Shown here piece by piece: positions 58,174-64,000 of a stretch of DNA of 64,000 nucleotides. The position numbers and the translations under genes were made by a program. The number at the start of each line of letters is the position of its first letter. Within the stretch, counting starts at the first letter, position 1. The notes beneath the pieces were generated by a model that was not told the origin of the DNA, did no database searches, and saw only the letters and a list, made by a program, of their open reading frames with translations. Source of the DNA: Selenomonas sp. GACV-9 (GTDB lineage: Bacteria; Bacillota; Negativicutes; Selenomonadales; Selenomonadaceae); contig FPAX01000003.1 in assembly GCA_900116485.1 (NCBI GenBank), positions 1-64,000 of the forward strand, read 5' to 3'.

Positions 58174-58674
58174 TCAGAACTTGACCGTGACACCGGCACC
58201 AACGCCATTTTCGCGCTTGCCGTTCTCCGGTTTGAAGTTGTGATAGTTGACGTTGAGGTCAACGTTCAAAAGCAGGTTCTTGTTGACACCAACAGCAACC
58301 TCGTTGAAGTCCTTGCCTGCCACATAGGAGGCATAGGCATCAAAGCCCATGACCTTCGGCGTGCTCACAGCGACACCGCCGAAGATCTGGTTCTTATCCC
58401 CCGGCAAATCCCAGCGATAACCGCCAATCAGCTTGACCTGGGAACCCACCACATCATACTGCATATAAAGGTCCTTCTGGTCGCCATACTGATCGCGGTT
58501 GGCCAGCTGGGCACCCACCGTAGCCTTGCCGCTGACCTTATGCTCGATGTAGGACTCCTTCGTGCCTACGCCGATAGCCGTCTCATTTGCTGCCATCTGA
58601 TTGATTGGCGCTGCCATGACTGCCGACGAACCTAAAAACAACGCACCAAGCGTCAATAATGCTGTCTTTCCCAT
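58174..58674 (-). CDS. Outer-membrane beta-barrel-like protein
   Basis: A 166-residue exported protein from the ATG at 58674 (AAAGGAG upstream). A signal peptide (MGKTALLTLGALFLGSSAVMAA, cut after AMA) precedes alternating amphipathic strands such as LYMQYDVVGSQVKLIGGYRW and LLLNVDLNVNYHNF, ending GVGAGVTVKF with the terminal Phe recognised by the BAM machinery. About eight strands fit the size. It supports a diderm cell. Specific role unknown. Confidence 0.8.
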   Translation of the reverse strand: MGKTALLTLGALFLGSSAVMAAPINQMAANETAIGVGTKESYIEHKVSGKATVGAQLANRDQYGDQKDLYMQYDVVGSQVKLIGGYRWDLPGDKNQIFGGVAVSTPKVMGFDAYASYVAGKDFNEVAVGVNKNLLLNVDLNVNYHNFKPENGKRENGVGAGVTVKF

Positions 58675-58716
58675 GGAAAAACTCCTTTCTGGAACACCTA
58701 AGAAATACCGTATACT

Positions 58717-58745
58717 AGCGTAATCGTTTTCGCCGTCACTGTCAA
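58717..58745 (-). promoter_or_regulatory. Possible promoter of the beta-barrel gene
   Basis: TTGACA (58740-58745), 17 nt, TACGCT (58717-58722); the -10 is poor. Confidence 0.4.
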
Positions 58746-58775
58746 TTAACCGCCCATTAAAATCAAGCCGCAACC

Positions 58776-59498
58776 TCATTCCTGGCGCAGCGCATCATAG
58801 AGCTCCACCATGTCCCGGATCCGCTGGACTTCCTGGCTGCCCAGCTCCTGGCTGCGCGCTTTGCCATCTGTCTTGTAATAAACGATAGTCCCTCCGCCAG
58901 CTGCCGCAATCCGGCGAAAGGCATCGATCGTCGCCTGATCCGCATTCATCACATAGTTCTCCGACAGCCAGGACGCGTCGGAGGCCATATGCTTATGCAG
59001 ATTTGACGGGTCAAGTACCAATGTCGTCGTCTGCCCTCCGGCCGTGATGTCAAGCCGGTCGCCCATGATCCAGGCAGTCTGCTGTTCATCGGTAATCGAA
59101 TAGTAGTAATAGATATCGTTCTTGAGCACACAGATCTCGTTCTGCGTGGCAATAAATGGGCGCAAATAGACCCCCGAGGGCAGCTTTTTCGGCCAGTGAT
59201 GCTTGTAATACGTCACGCCATTGATTGTCTCTTCCCACATTTCCCCCTGGGCGCGCTCACGGCGCTCTGACGCCTGCTGAGCCCTCTTTGCCTTATCATC
59301 GGCAATAGCCCCGTCCTTGGCCTTCTCCACGGCCTCACGGGCCTGACGCCGCGCAGCGATTTCCTGCTGGGCCGCCTGCTCCTGCTGCGCAGCCTGTTCC
59401 TCATGCTGGATGCTGTAGGCATAGTAGGCCATGCCGCCTATCACCATGATGAGCAGGTAGAGGATTACCGCCGCTAGGATAATATGCGATTTCTTCAC
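58776..59498 (-). CDS. Membrane-anchored coiled-coil protein of unknown function
   Basis: About 240 residues from a GTG at 59498 (GGAGG 7 nt upstream). One N-terminal membrane helix (about 6-26) is followed by an Ala/Gln/Glu/Lys/Arg-rich coiled coil (about 32-85), then a globular domain beginning GEMWEETINGVTYYKHHWPK. No family recognised. VLDPSN near 165 is encoded by a palindrome copy. Its stop is about 100 nt from the beta-barrel gene. Confidence 0.7.
   Translation of the reverse strand: MKKSHIILAAVILYLLIMVIGGMAYYAYSIQHEEQAAQQEQAAQQEIAARRQAREAVEKAKDGAIADDKAKRAQQASERRERAQGEMWEETINGVTYYKHHWPKKLPSGVYLRPFIATQNEICVLKNDIYYYYSITDEQQTAWIMGDRLDITAGGQTTTLVLDPSNLHKHMASDASWLSENYVMNADQATIDAFRRIAAAGGGTIVYYKTDGKARSQELGSQEVQRIRDMVELYDALRQE
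59003..59014. repeat. Single palindrome in the coiled-coil protein gene
   Basis: TTGACGGGTCAA: both arms perfect, read in-frame as LDPS. Confidence 0.8.
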
Positions 59499-59516
59499 CG
59501 TCACCCCTCCTATGAA

Positions 59517-59551
59517 AAAGAGCCCGGCAGGACAATCCTGTCAGGCTCTTT
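59517..59551 (-). terminator. Terminator after the HU gene
   Basis: AAAGAGCC...GGCTCTTT with an inner CAGGA/TCCTG stem; followed by TTCAT on the minus strand. A second small stem (CTAATC/GATTAG, about 59574-59591) overlaps the HU stop. Confidence 0.75.
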
Positions 59552-59587
59552 CCGGATACTCAATCGCGTATCGCTAATCGCTTGTGA

Positions 59588-59860
59588 TTAGTATTTAACG
59601 CTGGATTTGAATGCCAGGCTATCGCTAGCAGCAATCTCAATCGTTGCGCCCGTCTGCGGGTTGCGGCCCTGACGTGCATTGCGATGAGCTTTCTTGAACG
59701 TACCAAAGCCGATGAGACGGATCTCAGCGTCAGCTTTTACGCTCTCCTTTACCGTTTCGAGCAGTGCATCGACAACAGCTTTCGTATCTTTCTTGGATAC
59801 GCCAGCAGCCTCTGCTACTTTATCTACCAGTGCGGATTTGCTAAGTACTTCTTTTGCCAT
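59588..59860 (-). CDS. hup: DNA-binding protein HU
   Basis: A 90-residue nucleoid protein that bends and compacts DNA as a dimer. MAKEVLSKSALVDKVAEAAG starts the helical base; IRLIGFGTFKKAHRNARQGRNPQTG is the beta-arm with the conserved GRNPxTG. I chose the ATG at 59860 (AAAGGGG upstream) rather than the longer frame. Strong promoter upstream, terminator downstream. Confidence 0.96.
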   Translation of the reverse strand: MAKEVLSKSALVDKVAEAAGVSKKDTKAVVDALLETVKESVKADAEIRLIGFGTFKKAHRNARQGRNPQTGATIEIAASDSLAFKSSVKY

Positions 59861-59896
59861 AGTGACTAATCCCCTTTCACTTTGATAACACGACGT

Positions 59897-59925
59897 ATTA
59901 TAGCGAATTATCTTGCATTCGTCAA
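59897..59925 (-). promoter_or_regulatory. hup promoter
   Basis: TTGACG (59920-59925), 17 nt, TATAAT (59897-59902): near-consensus, as expected for an abundant nucleoid protein. Confidence 0.85.
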
Positions 59926-59971
59926 TTATTTTTCTCATTCTGAACGAATTTTTAGCAAAATAGCCTAAAAA

Positions 59972-60184
59972 TCAGCCAACCGTAGTGCGTTCTGCCGCTG
60001 CCACGGCATCATTCAGGGCAGCTTCATAGCCAGCAGCATAGCCATCATGCTCACGGCTTTCGCCATAGTCGCGCAGCATATCGAGTACATCCTGCAGCTG
60101 GTCATCGGTCCACTTGCTCATCGCGCACATGGTGCCCAATTTATCGATACAAGCCAGTTCTTTTCCCTGTGTGTCTACGGTCAT
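59972..60184 (-). CDS. Small hypothetical protein
   Basis: A 70-residue acidic product with a good AAGGAG site. The central part (MSKWTDDQLQDVLDMLRDYGES then HDGYAAGYEAALNDAVAAAE) is helical; the G-Y-x-x-G-Y repeat is noticeable. No family recognised. Confidence 0.6.
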   Translation of the reverse strand: MTVDTQGKELACIDKLGTMCAMSKWTDDQLQDVLDMLRDYGESREHDGYAAGYEAALNDAVAAAERTTVG

Positions 60185-60325
60185 CGTGATTCTCCTTCAC
60201 CCTCCAGATTTGCCGTGCGAATCAGACATCCACATCGGATTCATGCACGGCACTGATGACAGTATAGCACGGGATTTTTTTCAGAAAAAGTCTTGACTTT
60301 TCCCTATCATCATCCCTTCATAAAG

Positions 60326-60354
60326 TTTACGTAAGCAAACAAATATGCTATCAT
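60326..60354 (+). promoter_or_regulatory. Promoter of the diguanylate cyclase gene
   Basis: TTTACG (60326-60331), 17 nt, TATCAT (60349-60354). Confidence 0.55.
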
Positions 60355-60412
60355 TATTGTATGATAAGTATGTCAATTACTAGACAAATCATGAGACAAA
60401 GGACCGATGACT

Positions 60413-61363
60413 ATGAATCAATCCATGGAAATTGCCCTTTTTTTGCTATTGATTATACTCGTCCTGATATGCCTGCTATGCTGGGAACACCGCCGGCGCA
60501 AAGAACAGCAAGCCTATTTCCACTGGCTTTGCGAGTCGGCCAAACTCTATGTCTTCAACTATGATTCACATAGGGACATCATGTATCTTTCCGCTGCCTG
60601 TGCAACAATCCTGCAGCTGCCAGAGACCATCAGCAGCTTTAGCACAGCCACCCAGCAACTGACCACGCCATTTGCTCAAGTCGGGATCAATTTTCTCAAG
60701 CAATCGATGCAGAATGTGGACAAAACGTCCAACCTCTGCCTGACCTATGACAATTCCCATACTTGTTTCTACCGGGTAACGGCTCATCGTTTCTACGATA
60801 AGAACCAGAAACTGCGGCATACGCTGGGATTCTTCTACGACGTTACCATCGAGATGAAAAAGGAGCAGCGGCTCGAACGCAAAGCTGCTACGGACCAGCT
60901 GACCGGCGTCTATAACCGCGGCGCCATCCATGAACTCATCCAGTTGGCCCTCAGGGAAAACACGCCCGGTGCCTTTATCATGCTCGATATCGACTATTTC
61001 AAGGCTATCAACGACTCGGCTGGCCATCAGGCAGGCGACGAGGTTCTGCGCAGCATCGTCCGCGTAATCCGGGAACACATCCGCCATACCGACATCGTCG
61101 GGCGCATGGGCGGCGATGAGTTCTGCATCTATCTGCCCAATGTTCCCTCCCGGGAATTCGCCCAGACGCTCTGCGAACGGATCCGGTCTGCGATTCCAGC
61201 CGGGGTTACCTATGGCAGCCAGCATCACCCCGTCACCATGAGCATCGGCTGCACACTGTCCAAACCAACCGACAACTTCACCAGTCTCTACTCCCGCGCC
61301 GACAGCGCCCTCTACCAATCAAAACGGCAAGGCCGCGACAAAGTCACTATCGACCAGGACTGA
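60413..61363 (+). CDS. Membrane diguanylate cyclase (GGDEF)
   Basis: A 316-residue protein with an N-terminal membrane helix (about 5-24), a PAS-like sensor (about 40-145) and a GGDEF domain. The active-site GGDEF is at about 233-237, and an intact inhibitory I-site RHTD lies exactly 5 residues upstream, so c-di-GMP feedback inhibition is expected. The start is the second ATG (60413), 9 nt after AAAGGA. Monocistronic. Signal unknown. Confidence 0.93.
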   Translation: MNQSMEIALFLLLIILVLICLLCWEHRRRKEQQAYFHWLCESAKLYVFNYDSHRDIMYLSAACATILQLPETISSFSTATQQLTTPFAQVGINFLKQSMQNVDKTSNLCLTYDNSHTCFYRVTAHRFYDKNQKLRHTLGFFYDVTIEMKKEQRLERKAATDQLTGVYNRGAIHELIQLALRENTPGAFIMLDIDYFKAINDSAGHQAGDEVLRSIVRVIREHIRHTDIVGRMGGDEFCIYLPNVPSREFAQTLCERIRSAIPAGVTYGSQHHPVTMSIGCTLSKPTDNFTSLYSRADSALYQSKRQGRDKVTIDQD

Positions 61364-61371
61364 GACATAGC

Positions 61372-61403
61372 AAAGAGCTGACCTTCTTAAAGGTCAGCTC
61401 TTT
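61372..61403. terminator. Bidirectional terminator
   Basis: A 14-bp stem AAAGAGCTGACCTT with its complement, 4-nt loop, T-run after it on the plus strand. Confidence 0.9.
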
Positions 61404-61589
61404 TTAAAATAAGTTCTTGTAAACACCCATACTGATTGAAAACAACCCAGCACCGTGCAAACGATGCTCCATGGAATACTCCAGCCGTTCATCCAAACGT
61501 TCCAGGCATTCTTCCATCGATTCGATTTCCCTCTGCAATCCGTTCATGCTGTTGCAGAGGCTACAAAGCTCTATAAGAGTTTTTTCCAT
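61404..61589 (-). CDS. Small coiled-coil protein
   Basis: A 61-residue product, MEKTLIELCSLCNSMNGLQ then REIESMEECLERLDERLEYS, with heptads and a short hydrophobic tail. A weak AGGGA site is 11 nt upstream. Its stop abuts the diguanylate cyclase terminator. Coding status is plausible, not proven. Confidence 0.4.
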   Translation of the reverse strand: MEKTLIELCSLCNSMNGLQREIESMEECLERLDERLEYSMEHRLHGAGLFSISMGVYKNLF

Positions 61590-61794
61590 CTGACAGTTTT
61601 CCCTTCATCGCAGTACCTATGTTGCTCGATACTTGAATTTTGTATACAAACATTATAGCACGATTAGAGCGGTATGCCAGTGTAAAGATGTACAGTTTTC
61701 AAGATTAATTTAGTACATTTATTCAATATAGTCAAGTCAATAGTGAATATTTATGCTGTCTCGCAGACATTTCCACTTAGCACAGACATTCTCA

Positions 61795-62388
61795 TTATTC
61801 CCCCAGCAGCATATCTATAGGTACGCTCGTCTTCGTATCCCGCCAGTAATCCGCGATGCCCTGCGCGATTGCCCTGGCGATATCATCGCCATGCTGGGTA
61901 AGGATGCCGACATCATCACTATCGATAAATCCCACCTCGACGAGCACAGCAGGCATGATGGTATTCCGCAGTACGCAAAAGGATGGATGTTCCTTGATGC
62001 CGCGATCGACATAGCCACGGTCATACGGTGCCAGCCCCCAAAGGAGCTGATGCTGGATGCAGGCCGCCAGCTGACCGCCTGCACCATCTGTCCTATAGCA
62101 ATAGGTCTCAGGGCCGCGGCCGCCCCCGGCATTTACGTGGATGCTGACAAAGACATCTGCTCCCCACTGATTCGCCATGTCGACAACACAAGGATAGCCT
62201 GGATTTTCACCACTTAGATTATGACTCTGCAGCAGCTTTACAGCGCAACCAGCCAATTCCAGATACCTGCCACATAAACTGCCATAAGTCAGCGCCAGAT
62301 TGCACTCGCGCAGCTGCAGCCGCGGATGTGAAAAACCCGAATCAGGATTACCGCCCAAGGCATGGCCGGGATTCAAAAAAACACGCAT
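61795..62388 (-). CDS. N-acetylmuramoyl-L-alanine amidase (Amidase_3)
   Basis: A 197-residue single-domain zinc amidase that cuts the peptide from MurNAc. Zinc ligands are His9 (NPGHALGG), Glu28 (LRECNLAL) and His84 (SIHVNAG); catalytic Glu151 is in VEVGFIDS. There is no signal peptide or wall-binding domain, which is unusual for a wall hydrolase and suggests a phage-lysin-like or non-classically exported enzyme. The 205 nt downstream hold no gene I can support. Confidence 0.88.
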   Translation of the reverse strand: MRVFLNPGHALGGNPDSGFSHPRLQLRECNLALTYGSLCGRYLELAGCAVKLLQSHNLSGENPGYPCVVDMANQWGADVFVSIHVNAGGGRGPETYCYRTDGAGGQLAACIQHQLLWGLAPYDRGYVDRGIKEHPSFCVLRNTIMPAVLVEVGFIDSDDVGILTQHGDDIARAIAQGIADYWRDTKTSVPIDMLLGE

Positions 62389-62577
62389 AAGTTTTCTCTC
62401 TCAAATTTAATAAACTGGTAAATAATACGAATTTCGACTAAAAAACTCGCAAAATCTACATACATTATATAGCGCTCCATACGCGTTGTCTAGTATTTTC
62501 TACCAATTTCCTCGTATATTCTCGCATATATTAGAAGAATATGATAGAATAATAACCTGAAAGGAGCGTGTTACAAT

Positions 62578-62931
62578 ATGACAGACGACCCTAAAAACCT
62601 GATCACTAAGGAGCCATTCCATCTGCGCCTGCATCGCCTGCGTGAAGAACGCCGGCTTACCCAGAGTGAAGTTGCTGCCGCTTGCAATGTCAAAGCCAGC
62701 AGCTATAGCAACTGGGAACAAGGCCGCTCACTACCCAGCCTCGACCGCCTGCCGATCCTTGCCGAGATATTCCGCACCTCAATCGACTACCTGCTCGGAC
62801 TCAAAACTTTTGCCCCCGACACCGAAAAGCTCCTGTCGCAACTTCGACGGCTTGATGATGCCGATCTGAAGGCCCTCACGCAAATCGTAGGCTCCATTTC
62901 CAGGCATCAAACCAAGCATAAAGACTGCTAA
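62578..62931 (+). CDS. XRE-family transcriptional regulator
   Basis: A 117-residue protein. The helix-turn-helix RLTQSEVAAACNVKASSYSNWEQGRSLPSLDRL (about 26-58) is followed by a SIDYLLGL helix and a C-terminal tail probably for dimerisation. AAAGGAG lies upstream. Its 190-nt upstream region, shared with the divergent amidase gene, is very AT-rich; I see no clean operator there. Confidence 0.85.
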   Translation: MTDDPKNLITKEPFHLRLHRLREERRLTQSEVAAACNVKASSYSNWEQGRSLPSLDRLPILAEIFRTSIDYLLGLKTFAPDTEKLLSQLRRLDDADLKALTQIVGSISRHQTKHKDC

Positions 62932-62976
62932 TAAAACAATTGGCCATACAATCCCCGAAAAAACATACGAAAAAAG

Positions 62977-62998
62977 ACCCCGCAAAAGCTTGCGAGGT
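62977..62998 (-). terminator. Terminator after tRNA-Leu
   Basis: ACCTCGCAA pairs with TTGCGGGGT (one G-U) around a 4-nt loop, then CTTTTTT on the minus strand. Confidence 0.88.
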
Positions 62999-63012
62999 TT
63001 TGATAGCACTAG

Positions 63013-63099
63013 TGGTGCCGGAAGCCGGACTTGAACCGGCACGTTGTTGCCAACGGCAGATTTTGAGTCTGCTGCGTCTGCCAATTCCGCCATTCCGGC
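63013..63099 (-). tRNA. tRNA-Leu (CAA)
   Basis: The 87-nt minus-strand sequence folds as a class II tRNA. The acceptor stem GCCGGAA/TTCCGGC is followed by an encoded ACCA end. The D arm is GCGGAATTGGCAGACGC, the anticodon stem GCAGA/TCTGC has loop CTCAAAA (anticodon CAA), and a long variable arm and the T arm GGTTCAAGTCC complete it. Confidence 0.96.
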
Positions 63100-63165
63100 A
63101 AAATGACACTTACGTGCGTCATCAACGAATAAAAGTATATCATTCCACCGTTTTTTTGTCAAATA

Positions 63166-63735
63166 TTATTTTTTTGATTTGTCTGGCGCCTTGTCCCAGC
63201 CCTTAGCCTGGACTTCTTCACGAGCTTTCTGCTGGATCTGTTCCCGATACTTTGCCATATCATTGCGCACGGTCTGCATGTCAGAGCGCTTGTAATGGTA
63301 TTCTTTGCAACGGACGTTAAATTCATCGACCATCGCGTTGAAGTCATCGACGGCTTTGCCGTTATATTGATTGATATGCGGCCGCATGGCATCGAGCTTG
63401 ATTTCCGTCATAACGATCCAACGGAGTTCCTCACGCTCGAGAGACGCCGCTCCCTCACGTGGCTTGGAAACCTTCAGCGGCAGTCCCATGGCCTCCTTTT
63501 TCTGCTCGTCGGTCATCTCAGCGGCTGCCGAGGCATCCATATGCTCATAGATTGCCGGTTTGACAATAAATACGACCACCAGAGCAATCATCACATAGAC
63601 GAGCCAGCTGCCGACACCATGGAGCAGCCGCGATACGAAACTTTGACTTTCCGCCTCCGTTTCCGGCTTCTCGTCCTTTACCTTCTCACTGAGCCGCGCA
63701 GCTTCCTGCTGCAGCTGTTCATTCTTATCATCCAT
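63166..63735 (-). CDS. Membrane protein of unknown function
   Basis: A 189-residue product from the ATG at 63735 (GAGGG 7 nt upstream). A charged cytoplasmic coiled coil (about 1-38) precedes one membrane helix (about 44-62), then a mostly helical, Lys/Glu-rich domain with the sequence RWIVMTEIKLDAMRPHINQY. It ends in a Lys-rich tail. No family recognised; single-pass anchoring resembles the coiled-coil protein at 58776. Confidence 0.68.
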   Translation of the reverse strand: MDDKNEQLQQEAARLSEKVKDEKPETEAESQSFVSRLLHGVGSWLVYVMIALVVVFIVKPAIYEHMDASAAAEMTDEQKKEAMGLPLKVSKPREGAASLEREELRWIVMTEIKLDAMRPHINQYNGKAVDDFNAMVDEFNVRCKEYHYKRSDMQTVRNDMAKYREQIQQKAREEVQAKGWDKAPDKSKK

Positions 63736-63903
63736 CAGACATCCCTCTTTCTGCCTTTGCGGCAATCCTGCAGCCATCAACATAGCTTTCCAGCTGCGAA
63801 ACACAAATCCTTTTATAGGATAGACAGCCTTTCTTAAAGGCTGATACGAAAACGATAAGAATCTAATAAAAAAGAGAAGGAATATCAAAATGCATGTCGA
63901 ATA

Positions 63904-63968
63904 TTCCCAGTGGGAAACGTAGGGTAAATGTCCTCAATTTTTTTATGCTAGCTTGAGGACAGGGTAAA
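63904..63968. promoter_or_regulatory. Inverted and direct repeats upstream of the last gene
   Basis: TTCCCA-G-TGGGAA at 63904-63916; TGTCCTCAA (63929-63937) and TTGAGGACA (63953-63961) with a 15-nt T-rich loop; AGGGTAAA repeated directly at 63921-63928 and 63961-63968, flanking that hairpin. Candidate operator or RNA element for the gene starting at 63987. Confidence 0.4.
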
Positions 63969-63986
63969 AGAAGAAAGGATGGTTCT

Positions 63987-64000
63987 ATGAACAAAAAGAA
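63987..64000 (+). CDS. Start of a gene cut by the window end
   Basis: ATG with AGAAAGG 8 nt upstream, reading MNKK before the window ends. A Lys-rich opening is compatible with a signal peptide, but nothing more can be said. Confidence 0.5.

Noticed and set aside
62779-63162. Open frame encoding MAELADAADSKSAVG-type sequence
   Set aside because: This is the familiar false frame through a tRNA-Leu gene.

Overview
The window comes from a diderm Negativicutes chromosome, most likely Selenomonas or a close relative such as Mitsuokella. Three things point there. The lysine/ornithine decarboxylase at 56171-57352 is of the eukaryote-like type known from Selenomonas ruminantium. A B12-dependent methylmalonyl-CoA mutase operon fits propionate fermentation through succinate. 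An outer-membrane beta-barrel-like protein ending in Phe, together with low-GC-Firmicutes controls (T-box, zapA, yhfS/yhfT/bioY synteny), fits a Gram-negative-walled Firmicute. Core genes are GC-rich; the block at about 20-39 kb is visibly AT-richer.

Layout. 0.2-8.7 kb holds prfC, an orphan molybdopterin oxidoreductase, xth, lepB, rplS and the shikimate genes aroC-aroK-aroB. 8.7-13.3 kb is an operon of type IV pilus/pseudopilin genes: one major-like pseudopilin, a prepilin peptidase, four further pilin-like proteins, a PilM-PilN fusion and PilO. No motor ATPase is present. 13.5-19.4 kb holds a chemoreceptor, zapA, and pheT and pheS under a T-box. 19.4-39.2 kb is a defence island. 39.3-46.1 kb is the mutase operon (small subunit, large subunit, MeaB, an MsrA-like protein) behind a 500-nt leader with a cobalamin riboswitch. 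46.2-48.7 kb is a Co/Ni ECF transporter. 48.7-52.4 kb is a bioY-thiolase-acyl-CoA ligase-hotdog operon. 52.5-64 kb is mixed housekeeping: a U32 peptidase family protein, a class III aminotransferase, lysine decarboxylase, a PRTase, a porin-like protein, HU, a diguanylate cyclase, an amidase and tRNA-Leu(CAA).

Two signals stand out. First, 20.1-39.2 kb encodes one apparent operon: an XRE regulator, an SNF2 helicase (DrmD-like), a 1601-residue adenine methylase (DrmMI-like), a PD-(D/E)XK-type protein, an Abi_2/HEPN protein, a 2138-residue DEAD helicase-DUF1998 protein (DruE-like, or a DrmA+DrmB fusion) and a RelE-like/UvrD helicase fusion. This mixes class 1 DISARM, Druantia and abortive-infection parts in a layout I do not recognise as a standard type. 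Second, a short palindrome with core TGAC-NN-GTCA occurs about 20 times where about one is expected by chance. It often comes as tandem copies 14-15 bp apart, sits in-frame inside unrelated genes, and in one gene supplies the stop codon.

All calls were made by reading the sequence and by motif knowledge. No database search, folding program or statistics were run.
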